This document shows positions 14,996 to 22,882 of a stretch of 27,272 nt of DNA, in pieces. The position numbers and the translations under genes are program-made. The stretch covers positions 1,284-28,555 of the forward strand of contig DHHV01000032.1 in NCBI GenBank assembly GCA_002403455.1, in the 5' to 3' direction. The notes below the pieces were generated by a model that saw only the letters and a list, made by a program, of their open reading frames with translations, ran no database searches and was not told the origin of the DNA. The first letter of the stretch is position 1. Each line of letters opens with the position of its first letter. The DNA comes from Hyphomonadaceae bacterium UBA4763 (GTDB taxonomy: Bacteria; Pseudomonadota; Alphaproteobacteria; Caulobacterales; Aquidulcibacteraceae).

Positions 14996-17089
14996 ATGCA
15001 ATTCCGAATCGCTGACAGCTTTCAAAACTCACTTCGCCGGCTTGCCGCTCAAGAGCAAAAGGCGGTGAAGGAAACCGTGTACGACCTCCAGACCGACCCC
15101 GGCGCGCCGGGCCTGCAATTCCACCGGATCGACAAATCCAAAGACCCGAACTTCTGGTCGATGCGCGTCAGCCGCGACATCCGCATCATCGTGCACAAGA
15201 CGGACGACAGTTTCCTTCTCTGCTACGTCGATCACCATGACGACGCCTACGCCTGGGCTGAACGCCGCAAGATCGAGACGCACCCCAAGACGGGCGCAGC
15301 GCAGATCGTCGAAGTGCGCGAGCGCGTTCAGGAGATCATCGTTCACCGGCCCGTCGTTGTGGCCGCGCCTGAGGCGCCCAAGCCAGCGCCGCGCGCGCTA
15401 TTCTCTGCGGTTTCAGACGATGAGCTGCTGGACTACGGCGTACCACCGGAATGGCTTGCTGACGTTCGCGCCGCCACTGAAGATTCCATCTTCGATCTAG
15501 CCGAACACTTGCCGCGCGAAGCGGCCGAAGCCCTGCTTGATCTCGCGGTTGGCGAGAAGCCCGTTGTCCCGCCGCCGATTCCTGCGACCGTCAGCCCGTT
15601 CGAGCATCCGGACGCGCAGCGTCGCTTCCGCGTCCTGGAGAACATCGACGAACTCAAGCAAGCGCTGGAATTCCCCTGGGATCAATGGACTGTCTTCCTG
15701 CACCCCTCGCAGCGTCAGGTCGTCGAACAGCGATTCAACGGCCCCGCCCGCGTGACGGGATCGGCGGGGACGGGCAAGACGGTTGTCGCCCTTCATCGCG
15801 CCGCCAACATTCTGAAGCGGGAACCGCAAGCGAAGCTGCTCCTGACAACGTTCTCACTTCCACTCGCCAACGCACTGGAGAAGAAGCTCGCGATCCTGAC
15901 GGGCGAGGCGAGCAGCGTTGTCCATCGTGTTACGATCCTTCCGTTCAGAGGCGTGGCCAGCGATCTTTTCACGCTGGCAGTTGGCTATCACCCGAAGGCG
16001 GCATCAGACGACCAGGTGCGGGGAGCACTCAAGACGGCGTCGGATGAGGTGGGGCTTACCGGCTTCACGCTGCGCTTTTTGGTCTCTGAATGGCTGAACC
16101 TCGTCGATGCGTGGCAGGTGAGCACGCTGGACGAATACCAGAATGTGCCGCGCATCGGACGCAAGGCGCGACTTGGCGCAAAGCAGCGCGAGAAGTTGTG
16201 GCCGGTGTTTGTGCGTGCGCGGCAGGTCTTGGAAGGCCAAGGTGTGCTCACGTGGCCCGCGATCTTTGCGAAGGTGACTGCGCATTTTGCCACCAAGAAA
16301 GAGAAGCCATTCACTCATGCAATTGTCGACGAGGCGCAAGACCTTGGCGTGCCCGAATTGCGGATGCTTGCGGCCATCACGCTCGACCAACCCGACGCCC
16401 TTTTCTTCGCAGGCGATATCGGCCAACGCATTTTCAACGAGGCCTTCTCTTGGAAGGCCGTAGGCGTCGATATTCGTGGGCGATCCCGGACACTGAAAGT
16501 GAATTACCGCACCTCGCACCAGATTCGGCAGGCTGCTGATCGTCTTATGCCGAAGACGCAGCAGGACGCCGATGGCGACGTACAGGATCGGCGGGGCGCC
16601 GTGTCGGTGTTCAATGGTCCAGAGCCGGAAGTTGGCATATTTCCCTCTCCGGAGAACGAAACTGACGGCGTTGCTGCGTGGATCAAGACCGTGGTCGAGG
16701 CCGGCGTTGAACCGTCGGAGATCGGCATATTCGTAAGGTCCAAGGACCAGCTGATCCGCGCGCGGGCAGCGGTAAGAGCTGCGGGCCATACACAGCTTGA
16801 GCTTTCCGAGCGGCATGAAGCGCCAGAGGGCAGGATCGCAATAGGCGCCATGCATCTCGCCAAGGGCCTCGAATACAAGGCTATCGCGGTCATGGCGTGC
16901 GATGACGATATCCTGCCGCTGCGCGAGCGCTTGGAAGCCGTCGCCGATGAGGCCGAGCTTGAAGAGGCGTTTGAGACCGAGCGGCAACTTTTTTATGTCG
17001 CGTGCACAAGAGCGAGAGATCGGTTGCTTGTATCCGGAACGTCGCCTGCGTCTGCGTTCTTGGCCGATTTTGGGCGTGGAGCAGACTGA
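14996..17089 (+). CDS. RelE-like domain fused to UvrD/Rep-type SF1 helicase
   Basis: A 697-residue fusion. Residues 1-90 look like a RelE/ParE/HigB toxin fold: FRIADSFQNSLRRLAAQEQ, then WSMRVSRDIRIIVHK and a final YVDHHDDAYAWAERR segment with the His, Tyr and Arg typical of the family end. A linker with DELLDYGVPPEWL follows. The helicase core has Walker A GSAGTGKT (255-262), Walker B VDEAQD (444-449), motif IV VNYRTSHQI, motif V GAMHLAKGLEYK and motif VI VACTRARDRL (668-677). The helicase should unwind DNA 3' to 5'; whether the RelE-like part cuts RNA, binds RNA/DNA or only mediates contacts is unknown. Its stop overlaps the OLD gene start as TGATG, so translation is coupled. Confidence 0.88.
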   Translation: MQFRIADSFQNSLRRLAAQEQKAVKETVYDLQTDPGAPGLQFHRIDKSKDPNFWSMRVSRDIRIIVHKTDDSFLLCYVDHHDDAYAWAERRKIETHPKTGAAQIVEVRERVQEIIVHRPVVVAAPEAPKPAPRALFSAVSDDELLDYGVPPEWLADVRAATEDSIFDLAEHLPREAAEALLDLAVGEKPVVPPPIPATVSPFEHPDAQRRFRVLENIDELKQALEFPWDQWTVFLHPSQRQVVEQRFNGPARVTGSAGTGKTVVALHRAANILKREPQAKLLLTTFSLPLANALEKKLAILTGEASSVVHRVTILPFRGVASDLFTLAVGYHPKAASDDQVRGALKTASDEVGLTGFTLRFLVSEWLNLVDAWQVSTLDEYQNVPRIGRKARLGAKQREKLWPVFVRARQVLEGQGVLTWPAIFAKVTAHFATKKEKPFTHAIVDEAQDLGVPELRMLAAITLDQPDALFFAGDIGQRIFNEAFSWKAVGVDIRGRSRTLKVNYRTSHQIRQAADRLMPKTQQDADGDVQDRRGAVSVFNGPEPEVGIFPSPENETDGVAAWIKTVVEAGVEPSEIGIFVRSKDQLIRARAAVRAAGHTQLELSERHEAPEGRIAIGAMHLAKGLEYKAIAVMACDDDILPLRERLEAVADEAELEEAFETERQLFYVACTRARDRLLVSGTSPASAFLADFGRGAD

Positions 17090-18921
17090 TGCACATTTCC
17101 AAGCTGACGATCTCCGGATTTAGAGGAGTACGATCGGGATCAATCAGTTTAGGTCGCCACGCCGTGCTGGTGGGGCCAAACAACAGCGGCAAGACCACCA
17201 TCATTGAGGCGCTGGCCTTGCTATTCGGGCGCGACCGTCTGGTGCGCCGCCTTACCGAGCATGATTTTCACGGCAGTGCGCCCAATGAGGCCGCGCGAAT
17301 CCTGTGCATCGCCACCGTGACGGGCTTCACGCCCAACGACCCGCAGCACCATTCCTCTTGGTTCAGCCTCGAACGCGGCGTGGAGAAATGGTACGATTCG
17401 ACCGCTAAGACTTTGAGCGCCGTGCCGGACGCGCAGCACACCGACCTGGCCGTGCAGATCGGCTTCGCCGCGCGGTTCGATCTGGACGAGTTGGAATCCG
17501 AGACCATCCGCTTCTTCGTGGACGATGAAGCCACGCTGGGCGATCCGTTCGCGGAAGACGCGCACCTGCGCACCATCCACACCAAGGTACTACAAGAGTT
17601 AGGCTTCTTTCTGGTCCCGGCCTCACGCACCTGGGATAAGTGGATTTCCTTTTCGTCCGAGTTGTTCCGCCGCGTAGTGGCGACACGCGGGGACATACCC
17701 GCGCAGGCCGTCCGCGCCGAGCGCCAACGCCTGTGGACGCCGCCAGAAGGCGAACGGCTTGAAGACCAGCCGGGGCTTTCCGAGATCGTCGGTGCGGCGA
17801 ACAAGGAATTGCGCGCGCTCATGGCCAGCGCGCCCAAACTCCAGCTGCGTTTGACTTCGACAGACAGCGATGCCGTTCTGGAGAGCGTGGTCCCGCACTT
17901 CGCGCACGGCACGGGGCCAACCCTTCCCTCGCAGCGGCAGGGCACGGGCCTGGTCTCACTGCAAAGCCTTCTCTTGCTCTTGCAATTCGGTAAGGCGCGC
18001 GCTGAAACGGGCCAGTCCTTTGTGCTGGCCGTCGAAGAACCCGAACTGCACATCCAGCCTTCGCAGCAGAAGCGGCTGGTCAACCGCCTCAATGCGCTTT
18101 GCAACCAGACAATCGTGACCACGCATTCGCCCATCGTGGCCGCGATGTTTCCCGCGCCCGACACGCTCTTCATCGAAACGCGCGGGGGCACGCTGACTGC
18201 TAAGCCACTCATGGGCCTTGTTCCAGCGCAGCCAAGTAATCTTCAGCAGCATTGGCTCTTTGCATGGCGGCAGAAGCTGGTGGCAGCGCTCATGCACGAA
18301 TGCGTTCTGATCCCTGAAGGGGTTTCGGACGTGGCATGGATTGAGGCGTTGCAAACGGCCCTTGAATTGCACCAAGGCTGGCAGGACGCTGGAGATGCCG
18401 CGCCGCTTCTCTCCACGTTCATTGGCGTCGTGCCGACTATCGACGCCAAGATTGCCGACACGTTCGCGTTTGTGAGTGCCGTTCACGCGCGGCCCTGCAT
18501 CCTTGTGGACGGAGATGCGGCCGGGAGCGGCTATTTCGACGCGGTGAAGGCTAGCAATCCACCGCCACGCGTCGTGGTATTCTGGCCGCAGGGCTGGGCG
18601 ATAGAAAACGTCATTTCATGGATTGCGAGCATAGACGAAGCCGCGATGCTAGCCGCGCTGGGAGACTCGTTGGGAGCAGCATTTACCGACCTTACAGCAC
18701 TCACCACCTATCTACTCGCAAAAAAATCCTACGTGCCGGTGCATGAAAGCGCCGCCGTCACGCTCATGGGGAATGCGGCTTGCCGGGCGCGCGCCGCGCA
18801 GTTGCTAAATGCCCTATGTGAAGTGCTGCGCGATCCTGCAAACGCCAACACGCCGCGCTTTGCGCGAATCGCGGAGGAGTCGACCGCCGACATGCACGTC
18901 TTCCGGTTTATCCCTGCATGA
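17089..18921 (+). CDS. OLD-family ATPase with TOPRIM nuclease (GajA-like)
   Basis: A 610-residue overcoming-lysogenisation-defect family protein. The N-terminal ABC-type ATPase has Walker A GPNNSGKT (29-36), a signature-like LPSQRQGTGLVSL segment, Walker B-like VLAVEEPELH and an H-loop TTHSP. The C-terminal TOPRIM domain has glutamate 410 in PEGVSD and the DxD pair Asp474/Asp476 in LVDGDAAG, the metal-binding residues of OLD nucleases. Length and order match Gabija GajA (578 residues in the B. cereus reference). In Gabija this protein nicks DNA when nucleotides are depleted. The ATG at 17089 is used because similarity begins there (MHISKLTISGFRGV) and it overlaps the previous stop. The following helicase gene overlaps in ATGA, as expected for gajA-gajB. 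Confidence 0.88.
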   Translation: MHISKLTISGFRGVRSGSISLGRHAVLVGPNNSGKTTIIEALALLFGRDRLVRRLTEHDFHGSAPNEAARILCIATVTGFTPNDPQHHSSWFSLERGVEKWYDSTAKTLSAVPDAQHTDLAVQIGFAARFDLDELESETIRFFVDDEATLGDPFAEDAHLRTIHTKVLQELGFFLVPASRTWDKWISFSSELFRRVVATRGDIPAQAVRAERQRLWTPPEGERLEDQPGLSEIVGAANKELRALMASAPKLQLRLTSTDSDAVLESVVPHFAHGTGPTLPSQRQGTGLVSLQSLLLLLQFGKARAETGQSFVLAVEEPELHIQPSQQKRLVNRLNALCNQTIVTTHSPIVAAMFPAPDTLFIETRGGTLTAKPLMGLVPAQPSNLQQHWLFAWRQKLVAALMHECVLIPEGVSDVAWIEALQTALELHQGWQDAGDAAPLLSTFIGVVPTIDAKIADTFAFVSAVHARPCILVDGDAAGSGYFDAVKASNPPPRVVVFWPQGWAIENVISWIASIDEAAMLAALGDSLGAAFTDLTALTTYLLAKKSYVPVHESAAVTLMGNAACRARAAQLLNALCEVLRDPANANTPRFARIAEESTADMHVFRFIPA

Positions 18922-20246
18922 CATTCGATTTCTTCGAGGGCGCGGCGGGGACAGGGAAGACCCACAATCTCGTTGGCCGCGCGGGAGAGATCGTTCGGGA
19001 CGGCGCGCTAGGTGAAGGGCACAAGCTTTTGGCACTCACCTTCATGAACGGCGCGCGCCGCCGTCTGGATGCGCGGCTTGGCGAGAACCCGACCTTCCGC
19101 CGGCGCTTTGATTGCCAGACATTCGATGTGTTCGCCCGGACGCTGGCGGCACGGCGCAGGAGCTTGATTACACCAGAGATGCAGGCGCAGGCCGACGCGC
19201 TGAGCGAATTTGACGGGCCGTGCGCGCTGGCAGCGGGCCTTCTGGAAAATGACGCCGTCCGCCAATGGGTCGCGCGAAGCTTCCCGCTGGTTCTGGTCGA
19301 TGAAGCGCAGGACCTCGACGAACACCGCCTGAGCATCCTGCAAAGGCTTTCGCTCTCTTGCCGGATTGTCGCGGCAGCGGACGCCTTCCAATGCCTTCAA
19401 ATCGGACGCGATACCGCGCCCCTCATGGGGTGGCTTGAAGGCGCGGGACAATCGCACCGTCTCACGCAGGTTCGGCGTACCACGCAGCAAGGGCTTCTGG
19501 CCGCCGCGCTGGCCGTGCGCGAAGGCCGGGATATGAAGGCCGTTCTGACAGCCAACACGTTCAACAACCGCACATCATGGAACGGCGCGGGTTTCCGGCT
19601 TCAAGATGCGGCAGCAACGCAGGCGAATACGGGACTTCTCGCATGGGCGATTGCCAACGACATTGCGCAACGCCATGGCCCAGTCGTTATTCTCACGCCG
19701 GATGGAAGCAATGCGATCATCCGCGGTGCGCTTGCTACTGTGCAGACGAGACAGTGGCAACGCAATAATGGCGCGACCTTCGGGCCATATCCACACACAT
19801 GGGACCGTCACGACAACGAAGAAGCCAGCGCCTTGCTGGCCGATATCGCCTTGCCGGAAACCGCGACCTGCGCCGATCTTCGCGTGCTACTCACGCCGTT
19901 GGCTGGACACGCACCCATCGCGCAGGCGCTCAGCCGCATGGACCGTTTGCGCCGCGCGCACGGGCAAGCATCCTTCACCGCCGCACAAGTCACCGAGTTT
20001 GTGCGGGAGTCCGTGCGCAACCACTCGCGTCTGGGCTTCCGGCTGCAACGCGGCCATCTTGCCATGACAATCCAGCGTGCCAAAAACCGCGAGTTCCCGA
20101 ACGTCATTGTGCTTTGGCCGCACACGGCAACAGGCAGCGCCGAGCATCTGCGAAGATTGCTCTACAACGGCATCACGCGCGCGCAGAACCATTGCACCGT
20201 GATTGTGTTGGGCCAGAACCGGATGAACGCGCCACCCTTCGCCTGA
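18918..20246 (+). CDS. Small UvrD-like helicase (GajB-like)
   Basis: A 442-residue SF1 helicase-like protein. Walker A is GAAGTGKT (8-15), right at the N terminus, and Walker B is LVDEAQDLDE (127-135). The C-terminal part keeps motif V in MTIQRAKNREFPNVIVL and motif VI in LLYNGITRAQNH. It lacks the large 2B-type insertions of UvrD/Rep, matching the compact GajB helicases. It overlaps the OLD gene by four bases, which is the Gabija arrangement. In Gabija the GajB partner is thought to sense DNA ends or termini and stimulate GajA. It is the last gene of the six-gene operon; no T-rich terminator is evident directly after it. Confidence 0.85.
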   Translation: MTFDFFEGAAGTGKTHNLVGRAGEIVRDGALGEGHKLLALTFMNGARRRLDARLGENPTFRRRFDCQTFDVFARTLAARRRSLITPEMQAQADALSEFDGPCALAAGLLENDAVRQWVARSFPLVLVDEAQDLDEHRLSILQRLSLSCRIVAAADAFQCLQIGRDTAPLMGWLEGAGQSHRLTQVRRTTQQGLLAAALAVREGRDMKAVLTANTFNNRTSWNGAGFRLQDAAATQANTGLLAWAIANDIAQRHGPVVILTPDGSNAIIRGALATVQTRQWQRNNGATFGPYPHTWDRHDNEEASALLADIALPETATCADLRVLLTPLAGHAPIAQALSRMDRLRRAHGQASFTAAQVTEFVRESVRNHSRLGFRLQRGHLAMTIQRAKNREFPNVIVLWPHTATGSAEHLRRLLYNGITRAQNHCTVIVLGQNRMNAPPFA

Positions 20247-20355
20247 AGAGACTAAATCACTGCGCACTCGACTTCTGCCAATGTAATTGCGGTCGTTCCG
20301 CGCCCCTCCTTGCGGCGCTGTTTCCTCAAACCTGACGCTGAACATGGCCGGGCGC

Positions 20356-20501
20356 GCCGCCCGGTCAACGGGCTGCCCGCGCCAGCCGCTTTGCGGCCCG
20401 TGTTGCCCGTACCAGCCTCCGTGAGGCGGTGACCGACCGTCTTCTCCGCCCGGCCCTGGCCTTCCGCGTCTTGAGGAAATCAGCAGCCAAGGAGAAGACA
20501 C
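20356..20501 (+). promoter_or_regulatory. Shared hairpin leader, copy A (before ardC)
   Basis: GC-rich leader with words shared with 22345-22480 and 24583-24721: GCTGCCCGC (20372-20380), CCGTGTTG (20398-20405), GCGTCTTGAG (20466-20475) and a strong AAGGAGA ribosome-binding site. A GCCGC-TTT-GCGGC hairpin sits between the first two words, and CCGGGCG-CGC-CGCCCGG (20348-20364) overlaps the start. The upstream 20247-20347 stretch shows no gene. The function is unknown; a promoter or RNA leader is likely. Confidence 0.55.
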
Positions 20502-21419
20502 ATGACGACCAAGCAAGACAATCGGCAGGACATCTACAGCCGCATCACCGATCAGATCATCCGCATTCTGGAAACCGGCGTGAAGCCGTGGACCCAGCCT
20601 TGGGCGGCAGGACACGCCGCCGGCCCTGTCTCGCGGCCTCTGCGTTGGAGCGGGCAATCCTATGCCGGGATCAACGTCCTGACCCTCTGGGCGTCCGCGA
20701 TGGAGCGCGGTTATGCCACCCCGATCTGGATGACCTTCAAGCAAGCGCTCGAACTCGGCGGCGCCGTCCGCAAGGGCGAGAAGGGCTCACCCGTCGTCTA
20801 CGCCAACACGCTCACGCGAACCGAGACCGATGACGCCACCGGCGAGGATGCCGAGGTCTCGATCCCGTTCCTGAAGGGCTACACCGTCTTTAACGTCGAG
20901 CAGATCGATGGTCTGCCGGCGCATTTCTATGCCCCGGCGAACGCCCATCCGAACCCGGATCAGCCGATCGAACACGCCGAGCGCTTCTTTGCCGCCACCG
21001 GCGCGAAGCTGGCGCACGGCGGCAATGCCGCTTACTACCGCATGGCGTCCGACCACATCCAGATGCCGAGCTATTCGGTGTTCTTCTCAGCCCATGACTA
21101 CTACGCGACGCTCGCGCATGAGAGCATCCACTGGACGCGCCATCCGAGCCGCCTTGATCGTTCCTTCGACCAGAAGCGCTTTGGCGATGCAGGTTACGCG
21201 CAGGAAGAGTTGGTCGCCGAGCTTGGCGCTGCGTTTCTGTGCGCCGATCTCGGGCTTGCCCTCGAAGACCGCCCGGACCACGCCGCCTATATCGCCTCCT
21301 GGCTCAAGGCCCTTCGCGATGACAAGCGCGTCATCTTCACCGCGTCGGCGCACGCGCAGCGCGCCGCCGATTACCTGCACGGGCTTCAGTCCGCCCAGAT
21401 CGCCGGGGCCGCCGCTTAG
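20502..21419 (+). CDS. ardC: ArdC-like antirestriction protein (zincin-like)
   Basis: A 305-residue protein of the ArdC/DUF1738-type family found on plasmids and conjugative elements. The N-terminal part (IYSRITDQIIRILETGVKPW, then the WSGQSYAGINVLTLW block) matches the single-stranded-DNA-binding domain. The C-terminal part carries the metallopeptidase motif HESIH (206-210), followed by a conserved glutamate in EELVAELGAAFLCADLG. ArdC of plasmid pSa protects incoming single-stranded DNA against type I restriction and binds ssDNA. Here it starts just after the restriction/Gabija operon but has its own leader and strong AAGGAGA site. Its stop codon lies in the loop of a 9-bp hairpin. Confidence 0.88.
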   Translation: MTTKQDNRQDIYSRITDQIIRILETGVKPWTQPWAAGHAAGPVSRPLRWSGQSYAGINVLTLWASAMERGYATPIWMTFKQALELGGAVRKGEKGSPVVYANTLTRTETDDATGEDAEVSIPFLKGYTVFNVEQIDGLPAHFYAPANAHPNPDQPIEHAERFFAATGAKLAHGGNAAYYRMASDHIQMPSYSVFFSAHDYYATLAHESIHWTRHPSRLDRSFDQKRFGDAGYAQEELVAELGAAFLCADLGLALEDRPDHAAYIASWLKALRDDKRVIFTASAHAQRAADYLHGLQSAQIAGAAA

Positions 21420-21427
21420 GCGGCCCC
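21405..21427 (+). terminator. Hairpin with the ardC stop codon in its loop
   Basis: GGGGCCGCC (21405-21413) and GGCGGCCCC (21419-21427) form a perfect 9-bp stem around GCTTA. The TAG stop (21417-21419) spans loop and stem. Only TTC follows, so it may protect the 3' end or terminate weakly. Confidence 0.55.
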
Positions 21428-21507
21428 TTCATCGCGCGCATTTTGCTTCGGGCGATTTGTGCAAATATGATGACCCGATTGCTCGACTGTCTATTCGGAG
21501 TGCCGCC

Positions 21508-21855
21508 GTGACGGAGGCCGTCACCAACATCCTGTTCGTCTGCACCGCGAACCGCTTGCGCAGTCCAACGGCGCAGGCCGTATTCGCGCACCGCACCGAC
21601 ATCGCCGTGCGTTCGGCCGGGCTTGATCCGGAAGCGCCGACGCGCCTTGATGAAGCGCTGCTGCTCTGGGCCGAGAAAATCTACGTGATGGAGAACCACC
21701 ATCGCGAAAAGATCAGGAAGAAGTTCAAGAAAGTGCTGGGCGACCGGCCCATTATCGTGCTCGGCATTCCGGACGAGTACGAGTTCATGCAGCCGGAGCT
21801 GATCGCGCTGCTGAAGGAGCGCCTTCCACGCTACGCCGACGGAGGCAGTCTTTAG
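21508..21855 (+). CDS. Low-molecular-weight protein tyrosine phosphatase-like protein
   Basis: A 115-residue protein resembling the predicted phosphatase group COG4551. It has the P-loop C-x5-R-S as CTANRLRS, with nucleophile Cys12 and Arg18, directly after the first strand (ILFV). A second block VRSAGLDPEAPTRLDEALLLWAEKIYVME is typical of the fold. It probably removes phosphate from protein tyrosine; the substrate is unknown, and the canonical C-terminal DPY loop is not obvious. The GTG at 21508 is the likely start, with GGAG eight bases before it. It lies between ardC and the SLOG gene on the same strand; this trio looks like mobile-element cargo rather than metabolism. Confidence 0.8.
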   Translation: MTEAVTNILFVCTANRLRSPTAQAVFAHRTDIAVRSAGLDPEAPTRLDEALLLWAEKIYVMENHHREKIRKKFKKVLGDRPIIVLGIPDEYEFMQPELIALLKERLPRYADGGSL

Positions 21856-21881
21856 AGGCTGTCGCTTCCAAAGGTGCGAAC

Positions 21882-22229
21882 GTGAAGGTGATCGTCTGCG
21901 GATCAAGCCGGTTTCAGGACAAGCGGCAGCTGTTCGAGGTGCTCGACGGACTTCACGCGCAAACCCCGGTCACAGCGATCATCAATGGCGGTGCGCGCGG
22001 CGCCGATCTTCTCGCCTCACAATGGGCGCGTGAGCGCAGCGTTGCGCTCATCCGTTATCGGGCCGCCATCGATCTCGCCCGAGGCCCGCAGGCTTTCCTC
22101 GATCTGAATGCCCGGATGCTGTCCGAGCAGCGCCCCGATCTCATCCTCGCCTTTCCGGGCGGCGAGGTGTCCGCCGATCTGATCGCGCGGGCGCAGACCG
22201 CCGGGATCAACGTTTTGCACGTCCTATAA
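21882..22229 (+). CDS. SLOG-domain protein (YspA/DUF2493-like)
   Basis: A 115-residue single-domain Rossmann-like protein. MKVIVCGSSRFQDKRQL, then INGGARGADLLASQWA and ILAFPGGEVSADLI are the three nucleotide-binding loops of the YpsA/DprA-like SLOG superfamily. Members are proposed to bind nucleotides or nucleotide-derived signals, and are common on plasmids and integrative elements. The start is GTG at 21882 with AAGGTG before it. It follows the phosphatase gene by 26 bp and is probably co-transcribed with it. No catalytic role can be claimed from sequence. Confidence 0.82.
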   Translation: MKVIVCGSSRFQDKRQLFEVLDGLHAQTPVTAIINGGARGADLLASQWARERSVALIRYRAAIDLARGPQAFLDLNARMLSEQRPDLILAFPGGEVSADLIARAQTAGINVLHVL

Positions 22230-22344
22230 CCCGGCTCCTCCCAAGCCGCGCCGACTGACACAGATTTCGTATCGGCCGGGTCAGGCATCGATCCGCCCTT
22301 TGTTGCCGGGTTTCTCAAGTCAAGCCGCGACTCTGGCCGAAGGC

Positions 22345-22480
22345 GCCGCCGGGTCAATGCCGCTGCCCGCACCACTCCTTCCCTAAAGCAGGGAAGGACC
22401 GTGTTGGGCATGACCGCGCGGCCCGCCGCCTTCGTCCCTCTCCATCGCGTCTTGAGAAACCGCGAACAAAGGAGACGGAC
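22345..22480 (+). promoter_or_regulatory. Shared hairpin leader, copy B (before DUF2958 gene)
   Basis: The same word order as copies A and C: GCTGCCCGC (22362-22370), CCGTGTTG (22399-22406), GCGTCTTGAG (22447-22456), then AAGGAGA before the ATG. Between the first two words is a different but perfect hairpin, CCTTCCCT (22377-22384) with AGGGAAGG (22390-22397). The hairpin position is kept while its bases change. Nothing else is seen in 22230-22344. Confidence 0.55.
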
Positions 22481-22882
22481 ATGACATTTCTGACCAAGAC
22501 CATCCGCGAGAAACTGCTGCGCAATGGGCGCATCCGGCAGGCGCTCGAAGCCGAAGGACGCGCCGACGCCGACTTCATCCCGGTGGTGAAGCTCTTCACG
22601 CCCGATGCTGGCTGCACCTGGCTGCTCACCGAAATCGACCCCGACGACTACGACATCGCCTTCGGGCTTTGCGATCTCGGCATGGGCTTTCCGGAACTCG
22701 GCAGCGTGTCGCTGCGGGAGCTGAGCGCCCTGCGCGGCAGGCTCGGCCTGCCGGTGGAGCGCGATCTGCACTTTGCCCCGATGCACACCTTGAGCGTCTA
22801 CGCCGCTGCCGCACGGCGGGCGGAAGCCATCACCGAAGACGAAAGTGCGTTGCGCGCCGCTGCGCTGGCAGGTGAACCATGA
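22481..22882 (+). CDS. DUF2958 domain protein
   Basis: A 133-residue protein matching the DUF2958 type found on conjugative plasmids and ICEs. The recognisable core is FIPVVKLFTPDAGCTWLLTE, then DYDIAFGLCDLGMGFPELGSVSL and LPVERDLHF. It is probably cytoplasmic and no catalytic residues can be assigned. It is preceded by a shared leader and AAGGAGA, and its stop overlaps the next gene's start in ATGA. Function is unknown; its recurrent association with ardC-like genes on mobile elements suggests a role during transfer or establishment. Confidence 0.82.
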   Translation: MTFLTKTIREKLLRNGRIRQALEAEGRADADFIPVVKLFTPDAGCTWLLTEIDPDDYDIAFGLCDLGMGFPELGSVSLRELSALRGRLGLPVERDLHFAPMHTLSVYAAAARRAEAITEDESALRAAALAGEP

